The notes: a model not told the origin generated them from the letters alone. A stretch of DNA of 37,717 nt from Asterionellopsis glacialis (GCA_014885115.2 WKLE02000358.1:1-37717); one strand, 5' to 3'. Shown: positions 10,501-19,737, counted from the first letter of the stretch. Translations and numbers: made by a program.

Positions 10501-11333
10501 AGTTGAAGGCGTTACAGAGAAAGCTTGATGAGGCGGAGGCGCGGCGTATTGAAGCAGAAGAAAAGGCAAAACTGGCAGAGGAGGAAGCTTTGAAGCAACC
10601 TCCACCAGAAGCAAAAGATGTTCCGGAAGAATCGGCTCCTGTACCTCCAAAGCCTGCGGCATCGGGGGAAGGTGCCTCCGTCCCTCGAACGACTGCTTCC
10701 ACTGGAAACTCTGTTGGCATCCCTGCTCCTGTTGTGGGACAGTTAACCGCTCAACAACAGACACTGATGGATGAGAGTGGGAAAATGTTAGAGTACTTGC
10801 GGAAAGAAGTATTCAAGCTTCGAAGTCAAAACACTCAATTGCGGACTGATTTTGATTTGCTGAAAGAGAATAATCAAAGATTGATGGATGCTAATGCTTC
10901 AGCAGGTGCATCATTTGCAGCGTTGAACCAACATGCGAAACAACTGAACAAAACAAATGTAAAGCTGGTGACAGAGATTTCAAACTTTAAACAACAAATC
11001 CATAGGCTCAATATGACACAAGTCGAACTTAAAGAAGAATTGAAAATGAAACAAGCAGCTTATGTTGCTGAAGTCCACTCTCGTCTTGAATATCAAAAGA
11101 CCATGATAAAAATTGTTGATTCCGTTCAAGAACGGTGTCGAGATACGCGTCTTGTAGAGGATGTACTAACATGGAGCGATGAGTGCGAGGCTGTTTATAC
11201 ACATAACTCAGGTGGGGGATACGAAGAACAAGACAGTCACTTTGAATCAAACACTCTTGCTGAAATGGCTAGCCCTCAGAGACAAACACAAAGCACAGGC
11301 TTCAGTGGTCGTATCAAATCCTTCTTTGGTTAA
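7533..11333 (+). CDS. Myosin heavy chain, unconventional class, IQ motifs and coiled coil
   Basis: Intron-less, 1266 residues. An N-terminal SH3-like segment (VYIRSDEYGWIPAKVV) precedes the motor domain. P-loop GESGAGKT is at 199-206, switch I NDNSSRFG at 271-278, switch II DIFGFE at 518-523 and the actin-proximal RYIRCIKPN at 734-742. A basic Arg/Lys-rich surface loop (about 686-710) sits in the loop 2 position. From about 862 to 975 there are several IQ-type calmodulin or light-chain sites (for example IQRIVRGYVA, VQIQAIARGA). Then come a charged coiled coil (about 980-1035), a Pro-rich linker (about 1035-1065) and a second coiled coil (about 1085-1180), ending in GRIKSFFG. No MyTH4, FERM, DIL or other cargo domain is apparent, so the tail is short. 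It is an actin-based motor; the myosin class and cargo cannot be assigned by eye. Confidence 0.95.
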   Translation: MTVTSAEDESKGGDVGISNNVYIRSDEYGWIPAKVVESSESEATVSIPIYHEEQFIQSDGGKHAKGSDERKLNLADYPNKAFPLQNVDEKGVIKEVEDMVDLPFLHEAAILYNLKARHVKGKPYTRTGDIVIAVNPYQWMNELYSQERRNLYANTLVWDGRDEEVDPRSSVEPHVYETSSLAYRGLAMEGRDQSVLVSGESGAGKTETVKILMSHLASVQSGVQSSSFKEDGAAAAAIGATQHNSHSPIVQRVLDSNPLLEAFGNAKTVRNDNSSRFGKYIQLQFDAEDPTHAAFSGKNMPSCILAGSNCEVYLLEKSRVVGHEEEERTYHIFYQLLAAPEETKIGIWSGLEDTDMESFNYVGWTDTEVIEGKTDAERFQLTVDALALVGVEGESLKTLFRAICIVMQLGNLVFEPHADDEEKSDITSTEELEALAELMGVPEEDIKNSLTLRTVRARNEEYKVPLKSVQAKDSCDAFAKEIYAKAFLWLVRTINTATCAENNYDRKLSNFAIIGLLDIFGFESFDVNRFEQLCINYANEKLQQKFTQDIFRSVQAEYEFEGIELGEIKYDDNVDVLNLVEGRMGLVAVLNEECVRPKGNDTAFVNKIIAMNKDAGCLIAEKAFHDYEFGIKHYAGAVVYDATNFVTKNMDNLPRDLQDCALKSSNDIVSMEVRSSHQSTAGVKTGGRRKRPTTTGKEKRAPSRKGSLVQETVCTKFRSQLTTLMENLGETRSRYIRCIKPNALKKPRLMQHLSTIEQLRCAGVVAAVTISRSAFPNRLEHEILLDRFKSLFNIHHHSLDIDASKEDTLKEVDELLTPALQPLEVRKDGEVAKAFVIGKTRTYFRAGALEFLEAERLKGLSNWATQIQRIVRGYVAHVKYHRIRQGTIRIQSLVRRIISLERFRLVIRSCIILQCWMRRRIAISELIRRREAYKATLIQTHWRMAVAITALKRSRKAAVQIQAIARGAIQRPKYLADIKEKREEAKLENQLKALQRKLDEAEARRIEAEEKAKLAEEEALKQPPPEAKDVPEESAPVPPKPAASGEGASVPRTTASTGNSVGIPAPVVGQLTAQQQTLMDESGKMLEYLRKEVFKLRSQNTQLRTDFDLLKENNQRLMDANASAGASFAALNQHAKQLNKTNVKLVTEISNFKQQIHRLNMTQVELKEELKMKQAAYVAEVHSRLEYQKTMIKIVDSVQERCRDTRLVEDVLTWSDECEAVYTHNSGGGYEEQDSHFESNTLAEMASPQRQTQSTGFSGRIKSFFG

Positions 11334-12117
11334 ATGAAAGCTAATGCGTTTCTGCAGGTACTGTACAAGATTACTTTTTCTGCGATGGTATGCAGTGCTA
11401 TTATTCATATGTGCTACAAACTAAAACATATTTTAGTTCTTGGTTACTAGACTGGCTCTCTGTCTGTTTGTGTTCATAATGTTTTTAAAGCTTACAATGA
11501 CTTGATTGTCGCACTGGAATAGGAATTCACCATACTCGCTTCTGAATTCTTTGTGAGGATACAAGACTGACTTTTATATCTACGTTTACCGTGTATCGTA
11601 GTTTGAAGTTGTTAGGACCTAGTTTTCATTGACTCTGGACTCTAGGTCCTCTAGTCATTCTAGAGAGTAGTCCTATAGTCCTAGAGGGAGTAGGGTACAG
11701 TAGTCCTAGAATACAGGGGTACCGTACCTGGTAGGTTCTCTAGCGTAGAGTGAGGATCTTGTTTCTCGTAGTCGGAACTGGTCGAAACCTCAAAATTTGA
11801 CAGGTGAGTTTGAGCTGTACCTGGTATGGTTTGATCTGTCCGTCATTTTTGATTAATGACGTCATCACACGTCATCAATACGTAATTTATGAAGTAAAAA
11901 CAAAGCTCAAAGCTCAAAGCTCTATAGTACGAGTACAGCAGTTACTCTCAACTCTCTTTAGAAATTCCGGCGCTTTGGGGCACCACCAGGTATTTCATAT
12001 TTCATATTCATACTTGGAATTTTTGGAGGTGGAATTTATGTACTGTAACGAAGAATACCAGCTTGTCCCTCCACACTCTGAACTCCATGAAATGCAAAAT
12101 CGACATGGCAATGGGAT
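11334..12117. other. Intergenic stretch between myosin and the sulfatase-fold gene
   Basis: The first part is the myosin 3' side. Around 11630-11740 the sequence is dense in words built on TCCTAG and CTAG, and contains GTACCTGG. At 11902-11922 the heptamer AAAGCTC is repeated three times in tandem. A 105-codon open frame at 11804-12121 lacks coding character and overlaps the start of the next gene, so it is not called. Confidence 0.5.
11902..11922. repeat. Three tandem copies of the heptamer AAAGCTC
   Basis: Three exact direct copies lie about 200 bp upstream of the start of the sulfatase-fold gene. It is a short microsatellite-like element, and a regulatory role is possible but not supported. 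Confidence 0.7.
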
Positions 12118-14778
12118 ATGACCGAAGACCCATCTAAAGATAGAAAGCAATGCCGACATGAACCGATGGCAGTGGAAGCTAGCCTAAGAGAAGATAGAAA
12201 TTTGCGACATCGTCATTCGGGGTCCACGTCGAGATTGCTTCAAAGTGAGGCATCGGCCACATTTTGGATGTCTTTCCAAGAAACTTTTAACGAGTGTGTT
12301 CTACCGCGCAATACAAGCTTTATACCAATGCAGGGTACAAGCAAAAAGGAACAAAGCCATTTCCTTTTGTTACAGGCTATGAAAGCTATTGCAACGAGAA
12401 CACTTCTTTGCTGGATTCTTGCAATTCCAGGCTTGATGATCCGGTTTCGTTTCTTATCATCCCCTCTTGCCTTGGCACGAGATATATTGTCAGTAACATG
12501 TGAAAATCATTTCCTTTTGGCCACATGGCACTGCGTATGGGTTGAAAGTGGATATAAGGGAATGGGAATAATGGGAATCTTAAAGTGGATGCTCGTGTTG
12601 TTTATGACAACCTTCTGGTTCTTTGCATCGTGGGGAGATATTGTGTTTGAGACGCAAACTAACGGAATAATCCCCCGCGTTGAAATCATTGCAAGTGGGC
12701 TTGCCAATCCTTCTGTTCATTTAGCTGTTCAAATCGGAAATCCTCATCAAAGAAACATATTTTGGGGAGCGTTGTTTAAAGTTCTATTCTGCTTGCTAGC
12801 TACTTTGGCTTTGTTTTGGCAGCATCAGTACAGACACCGCGCCCGAAGAAAAAGGAAGCAGATGACATACTGTGATCGAGTTCGCTCTAGAAGCAACAGC
12901 GATATCCCATTCATAGCTTTCTTTATGACATCAAGGAAAAGTCTATGTGGGCATTTGACTGTTTTGTTATTTCTGTACTCAGTTTGTGGGGCGTGGGCGC
13001 CTACTACGAATTTAGCAACAGCTTGGATTGTTTCTCTGCGTTGGAAGTTACCCATTATCAGGGTGGGTGGCGTCAAACAAACAAAGCATATATCAACACA
13101 ACACGAAAGTATTTTTCAAACAATAAACCCCCCATACAAGAAAGTTCAAAAACCAAATGTTATCATTATTGTCCACGAATCTCTTTCCGGTGCTGCATTA
13201 GAAACAACAAGTGGCCGCGACGCGGCTCCTTGGTTCCACTCTACCAAGTCTCATGGTAATTTTTTTCACTTTTCATCAGCAAGAGCACCCAGTGGCACCA
13301 CTCCTATTGCAACACCTGCTATTCTCACCGGGCTCTTGGCTTACAATAGGGATTGCGTAGATACCATCAAGCGATCATCACTCACTGAGGACTTCAAGCT
13401 ATTAGGTTACGATACCGGTTCATTTGTAAGCTACGGAGCTAGCAGATGGCAAGGAACTAGCTGGTCTATCCTTGCTAGGATACTTTCAAGTAAGTTTGAT
13501 ATCATCGTTGATCCGCAATCAACAGGGGAGGAGAAGGTGAACGAGTTTGGAATGGATGACAGGAAGATGATGAAATACTTCAATAACTGGCTTCTGACAA
13601 GAAGCAATACAACAAACACCACTGCTTCAAAAACTACAATGGGAAATTCCACATTATCAAAACCATTTTTTGCAACTGTCGTTTTTAATAACCAGCATTT
13701 TCCTCATTTGGAGCATGAAATGTATTCGGCTCCTGGTTGTAACGTGGGTGGAATGGATGAGGGGGGGTTCTACTTTGACGATTATACCGAAGGAGAGGGA
13801 GCAGGGTACTCGATTGATGGAGATTACAACGAAACATACGATAATGCTTTCCCTGATACTTTTTATCAGAGTTACCCAGTCTGTCGGTATTATTCATCTT
13901 TTAGAACTATGGACGAGAGCTTAAAAGAAATGTTTGGTGCCTTGAATGCAACGGGTGTCCTTAAAAACACTATTGTTATTGGTGCTGGAGACCATGGTGA
14001 AACACCGGGTGTAACTAAGCGCCTTCAAGGTGAGACTGTCCTATGTTCATCATACATTTTGTAGCAAGGAAGTATACCACTAATACTTGTTTCGTTTTAC
14101 TTTACTTTCTTAGATGTTGATGCACCCATTTTGCATGTTCCACTCTGGATGCACATTCCTTCACAATTTCTGGCATCGAGGACTCAACAAAACAATCAAA
14201 ATATAGTTAGCAATGGAACAGGAACTAGTAATAATACAGTTAGCAATGAAACAGAAACTAGGAATGTCCGTAAAACTGGACTTGGGAAAAACGAAAGATT
14301 GTATTCAACTCTTCGGGAGAATACGAATAAAAGTGTTTCAACCCTCGATATTGTTCCGACGCTACGGGATCTGCTCAACTTCCCTCGTTTGTATACCACA
14401 AAACAACAAAAAGAATGTGTTACTGGTAAATCGTTAATTAGCAAAATCATTGAGGATGACCAACTGGTGGTTGGTTGGGGTGGAACCCCACTTGATGGGA
14501 TGAACAATGGTATGTTTGCTTCAAAATCACAGGCATTGCTCTTTTATCCGCGAGAAACAACAAAATCGCGTGTGATAGATTTCAAATATAACGACAAAGA
14601 TCCATTTTTTGAATTATACGAAAAAAGATTCCAAGACTTAAAATACGAAGAACGTCTGGTTTGGAGAAACGCTCTAGAACGGCAAGACTGGATGTCTAGT
14701 AGTTTTGTTCAGACAATCATGTCAGACCTGTCTTCGGAATCATTTTGGCGCATGAACGCATCTAGCAATATATCTTGA
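12118..14778 (+). CDS. Membrane sulfatase-fold enzyme resembling lipoteichoic acid synthase/phosphoethanolamine transferases
   Basis: Two exons, 12118-14029 and 14114-14778. The 84-bp GT-AG intron splits an Asp codon and keeps the frame; 858 residues. The N-terminal third has about four hydrophobic helices (near 94-122, 150-170, 214-233 and 278-298). The C-terminal part has the alkaline-phosphatase/sulfatase fold. The strand NVIIIVHESLSG places Glu354 like the first metal ligand of LtaS, SGTTPIATPAILTG offers a Thr nucleophile (394 or 395), and GAGDHGETPG gives Asp625-His626 as metal ligands. In S. aureus LtaS the equivalents are Glu255, Thr300, Asp475 and His476. The spacing from Thr to Asp-His is longer here and includes a stretch rich in Asn and Thr with N-glycosylation sequons. 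It likely transfers or hydrolyses a phospho- or sulfo-group on the lumenal or outer side of a membrane; the substrate is unknown. Confidence 0.82.
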
Positions 14779-14944
14779 AGTCCCAACGAAAGCCAAATAG
14801 GACAGTACCATGAATTTCAATGGTATTAGGATTAGTAGCATTAAGTCAACCATTAACCTGAAATTTCAAGTGCTTTTGTGTAGCTGTTCAGTCTCTTGAT
14901 ATAGCATCAAGAATTGAATATGTTTGACTGAATGTTACAGTCTC

Positions 14945-15052
14945 GTGAAGTGTATTTACTCGAAAAAAGCCGGGTTGTGGGCCATGAAGAAGAGAAACGG
15001 ACCTATCACATTTTTTACCAGCTACTAGCTGCACCCGAAGAAACCAAAATTG
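14945..15052 (+). pseudogene. Displaced fragment of the myosin motor exon
   Basis: This 108-bp stretch matches 8461-8568 of the upstream myosin gene with three mismatches. The match then fades over the next few bases and the copied frame ends at TAG 15056-15058. The orientation is the same as in myosin, about 6.5 kb away. It encodes the motor-domain piece beginning EVYLLEKSRVVGHEEE and ending LLAAPEETKI. Two differences are synonymous and one changes Glu to Lys. No myosin sequence is recognisable on either side, so it is a transplanted piece and not a decayed full gene. The donor is this myosin or a close paralogue elsewhere in the genome. Confidence 0.9.
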
Positions 15053-15171
15053 AAATATAGTCAATAACCAGGCTCGTGTGTGGATCATGCCTATAGCTAT
15101 TTTCGTCCATGCTGCAGCCTGTTTTTTTTTCACCTCCTCTATCTCTAGAGAAGACGGGGAGAACACGAATC

Positions 15172-15192
15172 GTTCAATTTCCCAAATTGAAC
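15172..15192. repeat. Perfect inverted repeat, 9-bp arms with 3-base loop
   Basis: GTTCAATTT is followed by CCC and then AAATTGAAC. It lies between the myosin fragment and the pseudogene. It is short enough to be chance in AT-rich DNA. Confidence 0.55.
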
Positions 15193-15372
15193 CATAGTTC
15201 TAAGGAGTAGAGAAAAAGTGGCACCTCTTACAAAATAATGCAACTTGTAGATTTTTATGGAGTAAGGTCACACAATTTCCAGCTCGTTCTCGTTGTCCTG
15301 TGTTTGAATTTGATTTGAATTCTCGTGTTGCACTTGTTTCAAGTTTACAAGGAACCTGGATGGTTTTTATTT

Positions 15373-16881
15373 TTTTTGTCGAAGTTTGCGAATCTTTTTA
15401 TTCAATGTTTCGATATTTTCTTCTCGTTGTGAACATGATTGACTTTGTTGATGTGTCAAGGTATGACCCTTGGTCCCTATGTGATCTGACACAGGCTGAC
15501 ATACATCCCCTACTTGTGTATCCAAATTATTCAACTTGGAAAGAGAATTACAAGGAAGTTTTAAAATAACATACTGAGGTGATCCCGGAACCGGTGCGTC
15601 ATCAAAGATAAATGGTTCTACGCTAGCCTCGATACCAAGTTCTGCAAATGTGTCATTGCAGATTCTATTAATTTGCTTGGTCGTGTCGCTTTATACAAGT
15701 CTTATGTAGTGAACCAAAGGATACCTGACTACCAAAAAGATCAGAATCATCACAACGGGATAACATGATAGAAATATAATGACTCCAACCACCCCAAGTC
15801 TGTGGCAGATGTTTTGTTTTTCACTAAAATCACAGTTTTTTTTCAAATTGAACGTCACACTCTGAAGTAATACCCAAGAGATTGGTGTGAAACACAAGAA
15901 TGCCAATGTTACCCATCGCATTAATTTAATAGTCCAACGAAGTTTAAAACACCTACCTTCCAATGAAGTATTGACCTCCCTCCGGAATTTTTCAAACATG
16001 GGCCGTACAACTTCAATGGAACCACGATTGCTGGGTAAGGCAAATGCATTAGGTATAATTTGATCTTCCGATATGCATCGATACCAGTTTTCATCGTTGC
16101 CTGATTCCCCCGGATAGATAGGGTGTTTATGGCCCAAATCTCCCTCGATAGCAATACGAAATCCGAAGCTTTTGCTTAGTGCCTCTGAAACGTCGATGCC
16201 TTCTTGCTGGGTACATTCTGGCTGGGTACTGTGCATTTGATACATACTACAAAACACGTCTCCCTTTTGAACTCCGCGGCTATAGTTTTCAGTGTAAATG
16301 TATTAATTCATGATAAATAAATGCAAACATATGGACAAAGAGTGCTCCAGGTGAGAGACTATAATGAAACTGGTCTTACCAATTCACTCTTGATTTTCCC
16401 ACACTTACAATTTGAGCTGTCAAGATGCGACCTTCTCGTCGACGCGGAGCACGTCTCCCTCGGCAAGAGAACAGGGGGCGACAATCTCCGCTTCGGGATA
16501 GCGCGACGTGATATCAACGGAGGTCTGAAATACTCCATTGGAGGCAGTTTTGTGGCTGCTACTGCTGCCGTTTTCCTCACCCGAAGCCACAGTCTTGTAT
16601 TTTCCTCCCTCAACCATGGTTGTGCTATAGACAGTGTTTTCTTCAAAAGGTGATGTTATGAATCCTGACTTGAATAGGGTTTGCAGTATAATAGTTGTTA
16701 TGGAGTTGAATCTTGTATACGTTTTTCGGAAATTAGGTGGAGGGTTCGACTCCTTCAACTCTTGGGTGAACGTCAGTTTGACTGACTCTTTGTAAGGTTG
16801 TATGTTCTCCTCCCATCTTTGTTGGTCTATGGGATCCAAAAGATATGAGATTGTCTGCGCACATTTCAGATACCAGTCACC
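15373..16881 (-). pseudogene. Decayed gene for an unrecognised membrane protein, two in-frame stops
   Basis: Exon A (16881-16409) and exon B (16279-15373) join through a 129-bp intron with a consensus donor GTAAGT and an AG acceptor, in matching phase 2. The joined frame is open and protein-like except for TGA at 16422-16420, near the end of exon A, and TAA at 15693-15691 in exon B. About 100 further residues follow the TAA in the same frame before the final TAA at 15373. Exon A begins at a 3' splice-like TAG with no recognisable start exon, and GDWYLKCAQTISYLLDP is its first part. Exon B has EGDLGHKHPIYPGESG, then two hydrophobic segments (VTLAFLCFTPISWVLL and VVGVIIFLSCYPVVMILIFL), then a charged tail. 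The family is not recognised. Two base errors in the assembly or stop readthrough are alternatives, but both seem less likely. Confidence 0.7.
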
Positions 16882-17046
16882 CTACTAGAGGTAAACTGTC
16901 TTCACAACTCACAACTCGGTAACGACATACGAAGACTTGATGTCTGTCTAACCCTCGTCGGCCGACGGGATGATCTGGTGCAGGATATTCTCTCTCGTGA
17001 CTTTGACAAATTGCAAGAAGAGAGAGAGGAGTAACGAAGAACGACA

Positions 17047-18303
17047 ATGATGAAGTCCACATTGCATCGGCATAGGAGTGGAGGAGTAGGTGGTGGATCG
17101 CCTCCTTCTTCTCGCCTCGTAAGAACCACGAAGAAGATGAAGCCGCCCATATTGCATCGGCGGAGCAGCAGAACTTTCTCCTTTGTCGCCTTAACAATAA
17201 TAGCCTTGGCCTCCTTTCCGGTATCATCTGATGCCTTTGCTCCATCGCCACCAACAATACAATCAACATGTCGGCGGCGGAATTATTATTATGGCTTACA
17301 TGTCATAGCAGTCGCACCAATAGGAACAGTAGAAACACCTCCTCTCTTGGCCTTGGACGACTATGCACCCGCAGCAGCATCCCTATTCAACAATATGAAA
17401 CTACCAGCGGCAGTCGTTACAGCGGGTATGATATCATTAGGATTCGCCACACGGTTCCCAGAATTACCACGTGACACATTAGAAAAAATCTACCCACAAT
17501 CGGTACGTGCACTGTGTGCCAAATTGGAAAGACTTCATATTGTGTTAGGGTTACTTAGTGTCACTTCAGAGTTAATCGTCGTGCTCTGGGCAGCAGTGGC
17601 GGTCAACCAATTGACTGAGCGGGCCTATGAACCTGCCTATTCTGTTTGGGATTTGATACATCGTGATTGCGACTTGGCATGGAGTGCCGTCAATTCGCAT
17701 TATATATTGGGGATAATAGGGTTCACTGGCATGTTATGGCTACGTGCCTATGTTATGCTACTTGCAGCATCAGCATCGAAATCATTAGTCAACGCGGCAT
17801 CTACCGGGACTGCTGCGGCACTATGTCTAATGGTTTCCATCGTCAATCGTGGTGTAGAGAGTGGAGGAGGTACAACCGTCGATAGATATGGCAACACAAT
17901 ATTGGATTTGTTTACACATTACGCAGCACTTTCACTAAAAGTGGCGACTGATGATGTTAGTCCGGGTCCACTCCAATTATCTGCCATAGTGTTGGAAATT
18001 GCTTCACTGTGTTTCTTGTTCAAAGTGTTGATTACGGAGAGTGATGTAAGTTTCGAACAGCAATTGAATGAGGAGGATTCGTGTCCCATTGATGCGTATG
18101 ATGTTCTAAATGATGACAATGAAGCGTCTAAATTGACTACGAATGAGCTTGAAAAGTTGAAGACGTGTGTTGATTTGACGGAAGAAGAAGAGCAGCGACA
18201 AGAACTGCGAAATAATAGTGCTATCAATGGATGGCTGTTGGAAAAAGAGGAGGAACGAGAGGAAGATGATTCAGGAGATTCGTCTGTGAATGTGTCAGCT
18301 TAA
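17047..18303 (+). CDS. Plastid-targeted multi-pass membrane protein of unknown function
   Basis: Single-exon, 418 residues from the first ATG; an in-frame second ATG at 17137 (Met31) gives a cleaner signal peptide. The hydrophobic core FSFVALTIIALASFPVSS is followed by SSDA|FAP (cleavage expected at 63|64). This is the F-A-P motif that directs diatom preproteins through the four plastid membranes. A Ser/Pro/Arg transit region follows. The mature part has about five hydrophobic segments (including LPAAVVTAGMISLGFA, LHIVLGLLSVTSELIVVLWA, GIIGFTGMLWLRAYVMLLAA and LSAIVLEIASLCFLFKVLI). It ends in a strongly acidic tail of about 80 residues. The role is presumably in a thylakoid or envelope membrane; I recognise no catalytic motif or family. 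It starts about 165 bp from the 5' end of the pseudogene on the opposite strand. Confidence 0.82.
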   Translation: MMKSTLHRHRSGGVGGGSPPSSRLVRTTKKMKPPILHRRSSRTFSFVALTIIALASFPVSSDAFAPSPPTIQSTCRRRNYYYGLHVIAVAPIGTVETPPLLALDDYAPAAASLFNNMKLPAAVVTAGMISLGFATRFPELPRDTLEKIYPQSVRALCAKLERLHIVLGLLSVTSELIVVLWAAVAVNQLTERAYEPAYSVWDLIHRDCDLAWSAVNSHYILGIIGFTGMLWLRAYVMLLAASASKSLVNAASTGTAAALCLMVSIVNRGVESGGGTTVDRYGNTILDLFTHYAALSLKVATDDVSPGPLQLSAIVLEIASLCFLFKVLITESDVSFEQQLNEEDSCPIDAYDVLNDDNEASKLTTNELEKLKTCVDLTEEEEQRQELRNNSAINGWLLEKEEEREEDDSGDSSVNVSA

Positions 18304-18596
18304 TATGCATGACTATCAAACATGCTGACCGCCAATGTGTACTTGCACAATCAGCGGCCCGAACCTTCGGAGCACGTAGGTGGACAATGAGGATCCGCCA
18401 AAGGCAAAGAAAGGCAGAAAGCATACCGTCAAATAAGAAGATGACTCGGAGAGGGGAGAACCTCACATCAAGGAAGGTGATTCTAACGAGGCTAAGTCTC
18501 TAGAAACACGGCAAGAAACCATAAACTTTGGACTAACTCTAGTCTTAAAAGAGTTGCTAATTTTTATACATTGCAATCTATGTAATAATCTAAATT

Positions 18597-19481
18597 CTAA
18601 CATCCAACCATTGGCAGAAGTACTGCAATTCCCAACCCAATCCACATTTTTCCTATTGCAATAGGAGCTGATGAAGTTCCACCTGGAGTGTGTGCAGGTC
18701 CATCATCACCATTGCTACTTTCGCAGTAATCGATGGTTTTGCTGGAACATCCAGGAATTTTATTTTCGCGGGCTGGACCAAGGCCATAAGCAGAACAAAA
18801 TTTGTTAGGATTTTCATTCATTTTGTTTTGGATTTCGTTTGCAAGAGTTTCGCAAGTAGGGTCTACTCCACTTGAAACTTCTTGACAAAGTCGAATACGA
18901 ATTAAACTTTGTTCCTTTTCACGATCTAGTGCTGCTGTATTGTGTAATGCACATCCCGATTGTGCCATTTCCGTTAGTCCTGGTTCTACGGCAAGATAGT
19001 CTTTCAATGCATTGTAACAGTTGGACGCAGATACTGAACAATCAATAGTGTCCCCATTGGCAGCCATCACTGTATCTTTCAAGACATTTAAATTATTTTT
19101 CGTTTCGTCTTCCTCGAAAAAATCAGGATATCCAGCCTTGATTGTATCCGCTACAGAGCCACTATCAGAACGCAAAAAGCTGACAAAACTTCCAACATTT
19201 CCTTCCGAGCCATTCGAATTGGGAAACATGCTATTGAGTCTAATAGGATCCATACTTTGAGATTTGATGTTATAGGCATCTAAACATTGTTGAGATGCCT
19301 TACTCCATCCAATTAAGACATCATCACCAAGTTGACCATAAACCTTACAATCTTGAGAATCATCGGAAGTAAACATGCACATATCACATGTTTCTGCTCC
19401 CGCGACAAGAAATGTATGAAAGGACGCAAGCTGAAGTAGAATGGTGTGAAGGAAGATCTTTCGAACAGAAGAAGACATCAT
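18597..19481 (-). CDS. Secreted, probably GPI-anchored Cys-containing protein, unknown function
   Basis: Single-exon, 294 residues from the paired ATGs at 19481/19478; the frame further upstream has only a non-ATG start. A signal peptide (FLHTILLQLASFHTFLVAGA) is followed directly by a cysteine cluster, ETCDMCMF. About a dozen cysteines are spread through the mature part, which suggests disulfide bonds. The C-terminus has a small-residue, Gly/Ser/Pro-rich stretch (GGTSSAP) and then a hydrophobic tail (MWIGLGIAVLLPMVGC) ending at the stop. That is the usual layout of a GPI-attachment signal. The inferred location is the outer cell surface. No known domain is recognised. It converges on the plastid-protein gene, with 293 bp between the stops. 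Confidence 0.72.
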   Translation of the reverse strand: MMSSSVRKIFLHTILLQLASFHTFLVAGAETCDMCMFTSDDSQDCKVYGQLGDDVLIGWSKASQQCLDAYNIKSQSMDPIRLNSMFPNSNGSEGNVGSFVSFLRSDSGSVADTIKAGYPDFFEEDETKNNLNVLKDTVMAANGDTIDCSVSASNCYNALKDYLAVEPGLTEMAQSGCALHNTAALDREKEQSLIRIRLCQEVSSGVDPTCETLANEIQNKMNENPNKFCSAYGLGPARENKIPGCSSKTIDYCESSNGDDGPAHTPGGTSSAPIAIGKMWIGLGIAVLLPMVGC

Positions 19482-19737
19482 GCTACTTTTCTTTTCAGTC
19501 CTAGAGAGAGGGGTGGTAAAATTCGTACTTCCTCTCACTGCAAAATCTTATCGTTCGCTTCTTGAGATATGTAGGTGACTGAGAGAGTCAGATTGTGAGG
19601 CCGTTGAGAGATAACTGTTCGTTCACTCTTGATTGTTTTGTTCGTGTCCAATACGACGGACGAAAGATCTTGGATGGGAATGTTCGCTTTATTTCTGTCG
19701 GCATTTTTTTTCGAATTTTTCGGTTTGTCCCGGTCAT

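Larger units (their letters stand above)
14779..15369. other. Stretch between sulfatase-fold gene and pseudogene, holding a myosin fragment
   Basis: No intact gene is seen. It contains the 108-bp myosin-derived fragment (14945-15052), listed separately, and a perfect 9-bp inverted repeat at 15172-15192. An 89-codon open frame on the plus strand at 15300-15569 starts at GTG and is antisense to the 3' part of the pseudogene, so it is not called. Confidence 0.5.

Noticed and set aside
11804..12121. 105-codon plus-strand frame before the sulfatase-fold gene
   Set aside because: No domain or coding character, it contains the AAAGCTC microsatellite, and it overlaps the start of the real gene in another frame.
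14888..15166. Minus-strand 92-codon frame over the myosin fragment
   Set aside because: Most of it is antisense to the copied myosin sequence, and an equivalent shadow frame exists opposite the intact myosin gene.
16420..16422. TGA read as selenocysteine
   Set aside because: A second in-frame stop, TAA at 15691-15693, cannot be explained that way, and the context SxQLKF shows no redox motif.
16738..16765. tRNA T-arm-like sequence (GGTTCGACTCC with a pairing stem)
   Set aside because: No matching acceptor stem, anticodon arm or A box upstream, and it lies inside the exon of the pseudogene.
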